Source: Chryseosolibacter sp049791675 (GTDB lineage Bacteria > Bacteroidota > Bacteroidia > Cytophagales > Cyclobacteriaceae). Taken from it: a stretch of DNA of 64,000 nucleotides. This document shows, one piece after another, positions 8,978 through 17,464 of the stretch (position 1 is its first letter; the number at the start of each line of letters is the position of its first letter). The notes beneath the pieces were generated by a model that saw nothing but the letters and a program-made list of their open reading frames with translations, was not told the DNA's origin and ran no database searches. Location of the stretch: positions 1 to 64,000 of the forward strand of contig JBARAD010000062.1 in the NCBI GenBank assembly GCA_049791675.1. Reading direction: 5' to 3'. Position numbers and translations under genes: made by a program.

Positions 8978-10051
8978 ATGTCACTAGTTTTAAGTTACTC
9001 CGAGGCGAAAAAAGTTTTTCAACACGCAAAAGCAAATCAATACGCCTTACCCGCCGTAAACGTTACGAGTACGAGTACGATCAACGCTTCTCTGGAGGCA
9101 GCCAAAGAGGTCAATTCTCCCATCATCATTCAGTTCAGCCATGGCGGCGGCGCCTTCTTTGTTGGAAAAGCAGTTCCGAACAACGCGCAGCAGGCTTCCA
9201 TTGGTGGAGCGGTGGCCGGGGCAAAATATCTCCATGAGGCGAGCGCCCTTTACGGCGTGCCTGTCCTGATCAACACAGACCACGCGGCCAAGAAATTGTT
9301 GCCCTGGGTGGATGGCATGATCGAACATGGCCAGAAGTTTTTCAAGCAGCATGGAAAGCCGTTGTTCACATCACACATGATCGATCTCTCCGAGGAGCCC
9401 CTGAAAGAAAATATCGAGACCTGCAAGCGCTATCTGGAAAAGCTTACCAAGCTCGATATGTTTCTCGAGATTGAACTCGGCGTTACAGGAGGTGAAGAGG
9501 ATGGAGTGGACAATACCGGTGTCGAGAGTTCAAAGCTTTACACACAGCCTGAAGAGGTCGCTTATGCTTATGAAGAGTTGATGAAAGTGAGCGAGAACTT
9601 TGTCATTGCAGCGTCATTCGGAAACGTGCATGGCGTGTACAAGCCAGGAAACGTGAAGCTGGAGCCCGTCATCCTGAAAAACTCACAGGATTACATCCAG
9701 GAAAAATTCAGAACAAAAGGCAATCCGGTGAATTTCGTATTCCACGGAGGTTCCGGCTCAGAACCTGCAGCCATTCGCGAGGCCATTGGCTATGGTGTGG
9801 TGAAGATGAACATCGATACCGATATTCAATGGGCATTCTGGGACGGTGTTCACGGTTATTACAAAAAGAACAAGGACTATCTTCAGGGACAGCTCGGCAA
9901 TCCTACCGGCGCTGATGCGCCCAATAAAAAATATTATGATCCAAGGGTCTGGATCCGCGAAGGCGAGGTCTCCATCCGGAAACGTATGGTCCAGGCGTTC
10001 GAAGAATTGAATGGTGTCAACAGAATCATGGCAGAGGCCGTAAAAGTCTAA
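8978..10051 (+). CDS. fbaA: Class II fructose-bisphosphate aldolase
   Basis: Zinc-dependent aldolase that cleaves fructose 1,6-bisphosphate to glyceraldehyde 3-phosphate and dihydroxyacetone phosphate in glycolysis and gluconeogenesis. It is of the type A (E. coli FbaA-like) class. The zinc region INTDHAAK lies near residue 105, ELGVTGGEEDG near 170, and FHGGSGS, which binds the substrate phosphate, near 255. I chose the ATG at 978 of this kilobase (8978) because it gives MSLVLSYSEAK, the usual start of this family at 357 aa, rather than the longer frame from 8939. It ends at a strong terminator (10101-10132). Confidence 0.95.
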   Translation: MSLVLSYSEAKKVFQHAKANQYALPAVNVTSTSTINASLEAAKEVNSPIIIQFSHGGGAFFVGKAVPNNAQQASIGGAVAGAKYLHEASALYGVPVLINTDHAAKKLLPWVDGMIEHGQKFFKQHGKPLFTSHMIDLSEEPLKENIETCKRYLEKLTKLDMFLEIELGVTGGEEDGVDNTGVESSKLYTQPEEVAYAYEELMKVSENFVIAASFGNVHGVYKPGNVKLEPVILKNSQDYIQEKFRTKGNPVNFVFHGGSGSEPAAIREAIGYGVVKMNIDTDIQWAFWDGVHGYYKKNKDYLQGQLGNPTGADAPNKKYYDPRVWIREGEVSIRKRMVQAFEELNGVNRIMAEAVKV

Positions 10052-10100
10052 CGTCAGAATCTTTGCTGGCAGACAGGTTACGATCTGTCGTCCCACAGGT

Positions 10101-10132
10101 AAAGGTCCTGCCAAAGTATTGGCAGGACCTTT
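10101..10132 (+). terminator. Rho-independent terminator after the aldolase gene
   Basis: A perfect 14-bp stem, aaaggtcctgccaa pairing with ttggcaggaccttt, closes on the 4-nt loop agta. The 3' arm ends in a T run (cctttt). It begins 49 nt after the aldolase stop. The opposite gene ends at 10259, so the hairpin may act for both strands. Confidence 0.9.
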
Positions 10133-10258
10133 TCAATTTGAGATCAATCGTATCTGTTGTTGTTCCGGATAAAAGACTCCGCACTTACCTGCAACGACTC
10201 ATAACTTACGACCAGCGTAATTCACCTGGCATACTGACGCGCATGCACGGCAGGCTTT

Positions 10259-12055
10259 CTACAATGCCACATTCAGTGAAGGATATTCCTGGGCCACTTC
10301 GGCCCGCTGGTGCACCCACATTTCCTGGAAGACCAGACTGTAGCGGTTCAGGTGTTCAAAGGAACCTTCGTCCACCACCTGGCCGTTTCTCAGGATGTAG
10401 ATGTGATCGAACAGCGTGAGCAAGTGCAACCGGTGGAGGGACGATATGATAACCTTACCCCTGAAGGTCTCAAACATGCTGTTGTAAATCAGTTTTTCCG
10501 TACGTGGATCGACGCTGCTTGTCGGCTCATCCATGAGGACAATATCGCTGTTGCGCGCTGCTAAAATGCCGCGCGCCAATGCCAGCCTTTGTTTCTGGCC
10601 TCCCGAAAGATTCACACCTTTTTCCTGGATGAAAGTATCGAGGCCCTCCGGTAATTTATTCAGCACATCCGTAAACTGCGCTTCTTCACACACCTTCATT
10701 ACTTCTTCTCTCGAAAACGGAAGGCCGAGCGTGATATTGTAAAACACGGTGTTCTCAAAGATCTCAGGCTCCTGGGGAAAGAGTGTTACCGCAGATCTGA
10801 TACTCTCAAGGTCTACCGGTATACAATCGTTGACCGTGACGTACGACCCGGGTAACGGATTGTGCAATCCCCGGAGCAGGGACAACAACGTACTCTTACC
10901 GCTGCCGCTCTCGCCAATGAGTGCGATCCGCTGCCCTCTCTGAATGCGCATCGACAGATCAAACAACCCGGCGCGTTTTTGCATACCCGTCTTGTCGGGA
11001 CGGATAAAATTCAAATGTTTGATGTCGATAAATTCCCATTGGACAGGCAGGAATTTCTCTTCCTCCCCCTGCGGGGTCTGAGCAAAGGCCTCCTCGATCT
11101 CGCGGACATTCTGAATATCCGTATGAAATTTTACGATCTGGGTGTATTGGGAAGCAATGTCATTAAAAACGCTTGTGAACTGTGTAACGTAGCCGATCAG
11201 GATGATCAGTCCGCCGATCTGAAACGCCTGTCCGGGAACCCACTGCTGGTATACGTATCCCAACACCGTTACAGCGTAAATGAGTCCGATCAGCATTTGT
11301 GCGGTAAACCATTTCCATTCGTTTACCGTTGCATTCCGTTTGAAGGGAGGAAACACTTCACCCAGCTTCTGTAAAAAAGCCGAATGCACAACTTTCTCCA
11401 GACGCAGGGTGATGACGGTCCTGATGTTGGAAAGCGTATCAAATAACGTAGAGGATACCTGGTGCTCGCGTTCGTTTACTTCCTTCAATGACTTTATGAA
11501 GACGCGGTCGAATCGAACGATCACCAGGATCGTGAGCATGCCCAGCGCTATGCCGATGCCTCCGAAAAGCGGCGAAAAGTAAAGCATTGCAGCAAACGAA
11601 AAGACAAACTTCCCGAACGAATACAGATAGATGAATCCATGCTGGAAGAACGTTCGCAACGCCTCATGTGCCTTCCTTGATTTACTGATGGTGGCGCCAC
11701 TGTGGTTTTCCTGATGCCATTGCACCGGAAGGTGAAGTATATTCCGGTATAACTCTTCCTGAAAATTCCGGCTGACGTTGAACGCAAGCTTCTGTTCCAT
11801 TACCCGTGCAGGGCCGTGCATACTCCACTCCAACAGTCGGAGCCCGAGATATCCGAGGGCATAGATCCATACGGTGCTGAGTACGTCGCTGCCATGTTCC
11901 TGAAGCTCGGAAACAAACCATCCGTAAAAGAGGGGATTCGTCGCCACGATGAGGTTCGCGATGACAAACATTGAATAAATTAGAACGAAGCGCTTCCTTT
12001 CGTTCCCGGCATATTTCCAGGCTGTCGCCAGCAAAGAAAAATAGGGATTTCGCAT
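10259..12055 (-). CDS. ABC transporter, fused permease and ATP-binding protein
   Basis: A half-size ABC exporter (598 aa) with an N-terminal six-helix membrane domain (about residues 1-310) and a C-terminal nucleotide-binding domain. The latter shows Walker A GESGSGKST, signature LSGGQKQR, Walker B VLMDEPTS and a switch histidine in SSLHRLH. Such proteins work as dimers and usually export lipids, peptides or drugs; the substrate is not evident. I selected the ATG at 12055 (MRNPYFSLLA) over the longer frame from 12115 because the extra residues look non-coding. It stands alone, pointing toward the aldolase gene, with a long upstream gap. Confidence 0.88.
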   Translation of the reverse strand: MRNPYFSLLATAWKYAGNERKRFVLIYSMFVIANLIVATNPLFYGWFVSELQEHGSDVLSTVWIYALGYLGLRLLEWSMHGPARVMEQKLAFNVSRNFQEELYRNILHLPVQWHQENHSGATISKSRKAHEALRTFFQHGFIYLYSFGKFVFSFAAMLYFSPLFGGIGIALGMLTILVIVRFDRVFIKSLKEVNEREHQVSSTLFDTLSNIRTVITLRLEKVVHSAFLQKLGEVFPPFKRNATVNEWKWFTAQMLIGLIYAVTVLGYVYQQWVPGQAFQIGGLIILIGYVTQFTSVFNDIASQYTQIVKFHTDIQNVREIEEAFAQTPQGEEEKFLPVQWEFIDIKHLNFIRPDKTGMQKRAGLFDLSMRIQRGQRIALIGESGSGKSTLLSLLRGLHNPLPGSYVTVNDCIPVDLESIRSAVTLFPQEPEIFENTVFYNITLGLPFSREEVMKVCEEAQFTDVLNKLPEGLDTFIQEKGVNLSGGQKQRLALARGILAARNSDIVLMDEPTSSVDPRTEKLIYNSMFETFRGKVIISSLHRLHLLTLFDHIYILRNGQVVDEGSFEHLNRYSLVFQEMWVHQRAEVAQEYPSLNVAL

Positions 12056-12701
12056 GCTGAAAAAATGGGGGTTTATCAACCGTACAGATATCATGCAAAA
12101 TTCCGCTATCCGCAATTAGAAAAGAAATTCAATATTGTAAAGATTCTTACATCGCAGGATCCTTTCGTGCCTGCATGACCGATTTGTCAGCCGTCTATCT
12201 GTCGAACTGTGGAAAGTTTTGCGCGCACGGGCGGTGCTGGGTTTGACATTCCTGAAAGCCACATTTCATGTTTCATTCTTCAGGGTAGAAGTTTGCATGA
12301 GGCAGGATTGAATTTGCGCGTATTGCAATAAAAAATCATTCAACGGATAAACGAACACTTCGCTGACGATATCTGCAGGTGATGTCCGAATGAAAATCTG
12401 ACTCAAAAAAAAAGCCGGTAGCGCAACAGTGATTCTTTTGGATCATTTAAAGACGTTATCATTAAAGATTAACCCGGGTTGAGGCGAAACTTTCATTTTT
12501 TGAGCAAGTGAACCAACTGGTAAGAAACGGAAAAAACGCAGGAATGATTTTTCCTAAGGGATGATTGCCGTTGAAACTTTTTCGTTCCGGTATCCGAGCC
12601 GGTAGCAGCAGCGGAAAAATGGCTAAAGATCCCTTGCGGCGTTATGAAACCCTGTGAGCTTGTGCCGAGGGAGTTAGTTTAACAAAAACAAATTTTAATT
12701 T
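12056..12701. other. Long intergenic region upstream of ABC and DUF4142 genes
   Basis: A 646-bp gap between divergent genes. No gene was recognised. It contains a perfect 10-bp palindrome (aacccgggtt, 12471-12480) and a weak A/T hairpin (ggaaaaa...tttttcc, about 12529-12554). It could hold a long 5' leader for the DUF4142 gene or a small RNA, but no motif proves it. Confidence 0.4.
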
Positions 12702-13262
12702 ATGAAAACAAACAAATGGATTTATGCAATAGTATTAGCGTCCCTGGTGTGGGTAGCTTGTGATGATGATGATGAAACGCTTGACAGGCCGTCCTTAAAT
12801 GATGCGGATGAAACGTATGTCGAAAAAGCGGCAAGAAGCAACATGGCCGAGATCAAGTTCGGCGAACTGGCTGCAACAAAGGCAACGGATTCCGTAGTGA
12901 GGGCGTATGCCCAGGAAATGGTGACGGAGCATACTACTGCGCAGAATGAACTGGAGGAGATCGCAGATGATTTCAAGGGCGTTGAATGGCCCAACGATCT
13001 GGATGAGGGTCACGACGAAATCAAGAATCAACTTGACGAAGCAGACGGCTATTCATTCGATTCTCTGTACATCAGCACCCAGGTAATGATGCATGAGGAT
13101 GCACGGGCGATGTTTGCAACTGCCACGACGGGCAGTACAGAGGCACGGGTGAAAGCATATGCTTCGAAATACCTGCCCCACATTGAAATGCATTTGGAAA
13201 AAGCTGACAGTATTCAAGCTGCTGTTACAGCAAACGGGGGAACCGATGACGGAACCAATTAA
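12702..13262 (+). CDS. DUF4142 domain protein, exported
   Basis: A 186-aa protein with an N-terminal hydrophobic stretch ending in a lipobox-like VACDDD (Cys about residue 20). A four-helix bundle of the ferritin-like DUF4142 family covers about residues 35-180: AARSNMAEIKFGELAA, YAQEMVTEHTTAQNEL, MMHEDARAMF and YLPHIEMHLEKA, with conserved acidic and His residues. DUF4142 proteins are exported and often stress-associated in proteobacteria and Bacteroidota; no enzymatic activity is established. Transcribed singly, ending at a strong terminator. Confidence 0.88.
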   Translation: MKTNKWIYAIVLASLVWVACDDDDETLDRPSLNDADETYVEKAARSNMAEIKFGELAATKATDSVVRAYAQEMVTEHTTAQNELEEIADDFKGVEWPNDLDEGHDEIKNQLDEADGYSFDSLYISTQVMMHEDARAMFATATTGSTEARVKAYASKYLPHIEMHLEKADSIQAAVTANGGTDDGTN

Positions 13263-13280
13263 TCTTTAGCCATTATTTTG

Positions 13281-13324
13281 AATCCCGGGCTTGAAAAACA
13301 GATGCTGCTTTCAGGCCCGGGATT
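13281..13324 (+). terminator. Rho-independent terminator after the DUF4142 gene
   Basis: A 16-bp stem. aatcccgggc (13281-13290) pairs perfectly with gcccgggatt (13315-13324), extended by one T-G wobble and by tgaaa/tttca, around a 12-nt loop. T-rich sequence (tatttt) follows. It starts 18 nt after the DUF4142 stop codon. Confidence 0.9.
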
Positions 13325-13436
13325 TATTTTCAGAAAATCCGGCGCCCGGGCTCCAGCGCCTGGTAAATAATTTCTTTTGCGGTCGCCAGATCAAAAAAAG
13401 AGTTGTAATTTCCCGTTCATTGCCCTGATCTTTCGT

Positions 13437-13874
13437 ATGAAGAACGATGAACTGTACAATTCGTATTCTTTCCTGCTCGACCGTACAGCACGGAGAGTCA
13501 AGCAATACGCTCAGCAGAAGTTCAAGGAACTCGACCTCAATATCACCGTTGACCAATGGTTGGTGTTGAAGCATCTCTATGAGCATTCGAGTCTGAAACA
13601 AAACGAGCTCGCCGAAATCCTTTTTAAGGATAACCCTACGCTTACACGCATCATCGATCTCCTGTGCGAGAAAGAACTCGCCATCCGCAAGCAACATCCT
13701 GCCGACCGACGCAGCTTTCAGGTGGCGCTTACCAAACAGGGGAAAAAGAAGGTTGAACAGATGAAACCCAAAATTCAAAACATCCGCCTCAAAGCCTGGG
13801 AGGGATTGTCGAAAGACGATTTCACGCAATTCAAGCGGGTGCTGGATACCATTTACAACAATCTGGAAGCGTGA
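13437..13874 (+). CDS. MarR family transcriptional regulator
   Basis: A 145-aa winged-helix repressor of the MarR family. The HTH covers about residues 45-80 (DQWLVLKHLYEHSSLKQNELAE) and the wing contains the family-typical DNPTLTRIIDLL and RKQHPADRRSFQVALT. The ATG at 13437 gives the usual MarR start (MKNDELYNSYSFLLDRTARRV); the frame is open to 13377. MarR proteins normally repress nearby genes and release DNA upon binding phenolic or oxidised ligands. The next gene pair, ferredoxin/reductase, is convergent, so any control of it would act on its distant promoter near 15340. The target is an inference. Confidence 0.9.
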   Translation: MKNDELYNSYSFLLDRTARRVKQYAQQKFKELDLNITVDQWLVLKHLYEHSSLKQNELAEILFKDNPTLTRIIDLLCEKELAIRKQHPADRRSFQVALTKQGKKKVEQMKPKIQNIRLKAWEGLSKDDFTQFKRVLDTIYNNLEA

Positions 13875-13975
13875 GTGCGGTGAATCGCTCAGGGTTCATC
13901 TACGCGGAGCCCACAGGATAGTTAAGTCCGAATCGATCGTTCACTGAAGCATTGTGCGAGATAGCTGATCTGCCT

Positions 13976-14296
13976 TCAGGATTCAAATGATTTCAGTCGC
14001 AACACTGCATCCTGCAGGCGATCATCAATTCTAATCTGGCAGGCCAGCCTGCTTTGGGCGGTGCTGGAGGGTAACGTATCCAGCATGTCCAGTTCTGCCT
14101 CCGAAGGGGCACCCAGTCGCGCATGACCTTCCACCACCTCGACATAGCAGGTAGCGCACAAAGCCATTCCGCCACAGGTCGCTGCAATGGGATATTCAGA
14201 TGCACGCAGCACTTCCATGAGACTTAGATTAATATCCTCTGGGACCTCAATCAGACGACGTTCCTCCGCTCCGTCCAGCACTTCAAATGTGATCAT
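13976..14296 (-). CDS. 2Fe-2S ferredoxin (adrenodoxin/plant-type)
   Basis: A 106-aa cytoplasmic electron carrier. The cluster ligands are visible as C-G-G-M-A-L-C-A-T-C around residues 41-50 and a final C in LACQIR around residue 86, as in ISC-type/adrenodoxin-like ferredoxins. It starts 9 bp after the stop of the ferredoxin-NADP reductase-like gene, so the two are surely co-transcribed and probably form an electron-transfer pair. The final electron acceptor, perhaps a P450, oxygenase or Fe-S assembly system, is not in the window. Confidence 0.92.
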   Translation of the reverse strand: MITFEVLDGAEERRLIEVPEDINLSLMEVLRASEYPIAATCGGMALCATCYVEVVEGHARLGAPSEAELDMLDTLPSSTAQSRLACQIRIDDRLQDAVLRLKSFES

Positions 14297-14305
14297 GGCA
14301 AATAA

Positions 14306-15310
14306 TTAAAAAGCGTTTACTCCATTTACGGTAGTGTATTTAAAACTCAGTTTCTGATCCGGATAAACAAACCTGAAAGCGCTTTGTGCCATCAAAGCGG
14401 CCTCGTGAAAACCGGAAAGGATAAGCTTCAGTTTTCCGGGATAAGTATTGATATCACCAATGGCATAAATGCCGGGAATATTCGTTGAGTAGTCGATGGT
14501 ATTCACCGGTATTGCATTTTTGTCGACGGTCAATCCCCATTCACCGATCGGCCCGAGCTTAGGACTCAGACCAAACAGCGGAATAAGATAGTCGGACTCA
14601 ATGATCTGCATATGCTGATTTCCATCAATGCAGGATACTGAAGCAAGATGACCGTTGCCGGAAACACCCTTCAGGTTTGTACTCAGGAGCAGTCTGATCT
14701 TGCCAGCCCTTGCCATGTCAAAAACTTTTTCGGCGGAATCAGGCGCGCCGCGGAACGTTTCATTCCTGTGGATCAGCGTAAGGTGCTTTGCGAGCGATGC
14801 CAGATGGATCGTCCAATCCAGCGCTGAGTCGCCTCCACCTGTGATAACCACCTTCTTGTCCCGCAATGCTTCAGGATCCTTGACGAAATACAGGATCCCT
14901 TTTCCCTCGAATTTCTCCAGTCCGGGGACTTCCGGCCTCCGGGGCTCAAAGCATCCCAGACCTCCGGCGATCACAATGACTTTACAGGAAATCATCGTCT
15001 CGTCCGAAGTAGTCACTTCGAAGCCACCGTTTTCTTTCCTGGAGACTTTCGTTACTTTTTCCCCGAGGGTGAATCCCGGATTAAACGGTTCGATCTGCCT
15101 GACGAGGTTGGCGACAAGTTCTCCGGCCTTTATTTCCGGGAAACCGGGAATGTCATAGATCGGTTTCTTCGGATAAATTTCCGACAGCTGGCCTCCGGTC
15201 TGCGGAAGAACATCTACCAGATGGCAGCGCATTTTCAGAAGTCCGGCCTCAAATACCGCAAATAAACCTACCGGTCCCGCGCCGATGATACAGATATCGG
15301 TTTGAATCAT
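14306..15310 (-). CDS. Ferredoxin-NADP reductase, thioredoxin-reductase-like
   Basis: A 334-aa flavoprotein. The FAD-binding Rossmann motif CIIGAGPVGLFAVFEAG is at about residues 7-23, the NADPH-binding GGGDSALDW at about 157-165, and the second FAD contact GIYAIGDINTYPGKL at about 280-294. There is no CxxC redox motif, which fits the TrxR-like ferredoxin/flavodoxin-NADP reductases rather than thioredoxin reductase. It lies directly upstream of the ferredoxin gene in an operon. Its upstream region carries three evenly spaced TTAGTAYAA repeats that may be an operator. Confidence 0.92.
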   Translation of the reverse strand: MIQTDICIIGAGPVGLFAVFEAGLLKMRCHLVDVLPQTGGQLSEIYPKKPIYDIPGFPEIKAGELVANLVRQIEPFNPGFTLGEKVTKVSRKENGGFEVTTSDETMISCKVIVIAGGLGCFEPRRPEVPGLEKFEGKGILYFVKDPEALRDKKVVITGGGDSALDWTIHLASLAKHLTLIHRNETFRGAPDSAEKVFDMARAGKIRLLLSTNLKGVSGNGHLASVSCIDGNQHMQIIESDYLIPLFGLSPKLGPIGEWGLTVDKNAIPVNTIDYSTNIPGIYAIGDINTYPGKLKLILSGFHEAALMAQSAFRFVYPDQKLSFKYTTVNGVNAF

Positions 15311-15337
15311 GGAATGGTTGTTTTAAGTTGTTTAAAT

Positions 15338-15376
15338 TTAGTATAATAATTATTAGTACAACAACTTTTAGTATAA
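15338..15376 (-). promoter_or_regulatory. Three 15-bp-spaced iterons upstream of the reductase gene
   Basis: Three 9-bp direct repeats, ttagtataa (15338-15346), ttagtacaa (15353-15361) and ttagtataa (15368-15376), start exactly 15 bp apart. The first two overlap a perfect 12-bp palindrome, taataattatta (15344-15355). They sit 28-66 bp before the start of the ferredoxin reductase gene, where a promoter or operator is expected. The binding protein is unknown. Confidence 0.55.
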
Positions 15377-15564
15377 AAAATTCATTGGTGCGATGGCTGT
15401 TTGCCGCTCCTTAAAATGATATTCGCTGATTCACACATTCGCTGCCCTTGCCAGTACTGGCGAACCAGAGAATACAAAAGGCTGATTGATATAAGGTGTT
15501 GCGCCACCGGCGACGCATAGACATCCTGCCCGGACGCAGGCAGCTAATGACGGTTACGATCATT

Positions 15565-16650
15565 TTAATCCCTGACGCACCGGAATCCAAGATTCGACAT
15601 ACCTGAATCGAAAGCAGTGCCCTGCCTGGCGCTGGGGCGATAGTTGACACAGTAATCGTCCGCGCAGAGAAAGGATCCTCCTTTTGAAACGCGTTTGATG
15701 GCAAACGGTTCGTTGGGATCATAAGGCTTGTCAGGGCCTGGAGGATTCACACTCACCGCATTGGCGGCAAGTTGCCGGAAGTAGTCAACGTGATACCAGT
15801 CGCTGGTCCATTCCCAAACATTTCCGATCATATCGTACAGACCATACGCATTCTCAGGAAAAGATCGGACGGGTGACAGGCGCTCATATCCATCCTCCAC
15901 GGAGTTGTGATTCGGAAAACTGCCCTGGAAGGTATTCGCCATAAATCGGCCCTGATATTTCAGATCGTTACCCCAGGCATAGCGCTGTTGTTCAGCGCCT
16001 CCGCGCGACGCAAATTCCCACTCCGCTTCCGTCGGCAATCGCTTGCCAGCCCAAGCGCAATACGCCGCCGCGTCTTCATACGCCACATGAATGACTGGAA
16101 ATTTCATGCGTCCTTCCAGGCTGCTTCCCGGTCCTTCCGGATGCCTCCAGTCAGTGCCAGGCAACCAGCGCCACCACTGTGAATAGTCGTTCAGCATCAC
16201 GGGTTGCTTCGGCGGGGTGAAAACCAATGCACCAGGAACCAGCACGCTGTCGGGGGGAGGTGGCGTGCCCGGAGGAGATTGCTTTTGAAGGTCTTCCCAT
16301 CTCGGTTTGCGTTCTGCCACGGTTATATAGCCCGTCGCGTCGACAAAAGCTTTGTATTGTTCATTCGTGACTTCCGTTTCGTCCATCCAGAATCCTTTCA
16401 CTTTCACGTGGTGGGCGGGACGTTCATGATCGTATGCTTCTGATTCATCCGTACCCATCACGAACGTGCCTCCCGGAATCCACACCATACCGGTAATTTT
16501 TTCCGTCGGCTTCGGTTCGGGCGTGCTGTTGCTGCCGGCCTCACCTTTGTTTTCCTTCGAACAGGAAAAAAGCAGATACATCATGAACAACACGGCGAGC
16601 AGACTCGTGCTGCATCGCCCTGTCACAAAAGATCCGTTTGTTCCGTTCAT
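15565..16650 (-). CDS. Formylglycine-generating enzyme (SUMF1-type), lipoprotein
   Basis: Oxidises the active-site Cys of type I sulfatases to formylglycine. The FGE-sulfatase fold starts near residue 55 (MVWIPGGTFVMGTDESEA), with IHVAYEDAAAYCAWAGKRLPTEAEWEFASRGG in the middle and GGSFLC-ADDYC near residue 325. The two cysteines spaced C-x4-C match the catalytic pair of SUMF1, and the C-terminal SNLGFRC is conserved. The N-terminus has a hydrophobic run and lipobox LLFSC (about residue 30), implying a membrane-anchored periplasmic enzyme. A sulfatase gene with the target motif CAPSR lies 0.8 kb away in divergent orientation, an obvious client. Confidence 0.9.
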   Translation of the reverse strand: MNGTNGSFVTGRCSTSLLAVLFMMYLLFSCSKENKGEAGSNSTPEPKPTEKITGMVWIPGGTFVMGTDESEAYDHERPAHHVKVKGFWMDETEVTNEQYKAFVDATGYITVAERKPRWEDLQKQSPPGTPPPPDSVLVPGALVFTPPKQPVMLNDYSQWWRWLPGTDWRHPEGPGSSLEGRMKFPVIHVAYEDAAAYCAWAGKRLPTEAEWEFASRGGAEQQRYAWGNDLKYQGRFMANTFQGSFPNHNSVEDGYERLSPVRSFPENAYGLYDMIGNVWEWTSDWYHVDYFRQLAANAVSVNPPGPDKPYDPNEPFAIKRVSKGGSFLCADDYCVNYRPSARQGTAFDSGMSNLGFRCVRD

Positions 16651-16715
16651 AAAATCGCCGGATTGTGAATCCTTCTGATCATTGACACCTTAATTTTTTT
16701 GCACAACGCTACCCC

Positions 16716-16731
16716 CGACGGGGCGCCGTCG
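16716..16731. terminator. Small GC-rich hairpin after the 207-aa gene
   Basis: A 6-bp stem, cgacgg pairing with ccgtcg, on a 4-nt loop just after the stop of the 207-aa secreted protein (reverse strand). There is no clear U-run, so it may be a weak terminator or attenuator between that gene and the FGE gene. Confidence 0.35.
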
Positions 16732-16736
16732 ACTGC

Positions 16737-17360
16737 TCACTGATTGACTGCCTTCCCATAAACCTCGATCCAGTCCAGGCGCGACGAAGCGGGTGTTCCT
16801 CCCCCTGCCATCAGGTCCGTAAATCCAATTTCGATCACCTTGCTCAGATCCGGGCTTTTGACCCATGGCCCCTCCGTAATATTTTCAATGTTCAGCTTCC
16901 TCCACCGGATGTCTGCCACCCTGAATTCTTTTTCAGTCCAGTCCTCCGTGAACCCGGCGTATTGGTCACTGACGATCCAGTTGCCGTCGCCAAGCTTCAG
17001 AATAATGCGCAGCTGACGAAACCCGCTTTGCTTCGAACGAAAGTTGATTTTCGCATTACCAGTAAGGTCCACCAGCTTGTTTTGGTGTCGCAAACCGACA
17101 GCCCAGTTACCCTTGCACTCTCCCGACCAGATATAAAACGGATCGTTGGGAATTTCAGGATGATTGCTTTTTTTAATGGCATTGCTTGCAGGACCGTACA
17201 GGGCAAGCACAAGGTCTTTATTCGAAACATGTTCCTGTGTGACAGGAAGTGCAGCCGCGATCTCTTTCCAGTCTTCCCTGAACAATAATTTTTCCTGGGA
17301 TTGCGCCGCGAAAGGGGCTGCGCATAAACTTGCCAAAAAAAGGCCATGTAATAACTTCAT
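16737..17360 (-). CDS. Secreted protein of unknown function, beta-sandwich-like
   Basis: A 207-aa protein with a clear signal peptide (LHGLFLASLCAAPFAAQS). The mature part is rich in aromatic and beta-strand segments (FYIWSGECKGNWAVGLRHQ, ARINFRSKQSGF-like, RLDWIEVYGK at the C-terminus), reminiscent of carbohydrate-binding jelly-roll or CIA30-like modules, but I do not recognise a named family. It sits between the FGE and sulfatase genes, on the same strand as the FGE gene and divergent from the sulfatase. A role in binding a sulfated polymer is possible but is only inferred from context. Confidence 0.7.
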   Translation of the reverse strand: MKLLHGLFLASLCAAPFAAQSQEKLLFREDWKEIAAALPVTQEHVSNKDLVLALYGPASNAIKKSNHPEIPNDPFYIWSGECKGNWAVGLRHQNKLVDLTGNAKINFRSKQSGFRQLRIILKLGDGNWIVSDQYAGFTEDWTEKEFRVADIRWRKLNIENITEGPWVKSPDLSKVIEIGFTDLMAGGGTPASSRLDWIEVYGKAVNQ

Positions 17361-17464
17361 ATCCGTTGGTTTTTTAATGTCAGGGTATCTATATTTTATC
17401 AGCGTAAATTAAGGAAAACAATCGAAACGATATTTCCACCTGTCAAAAAGGTCAATAAATCACG

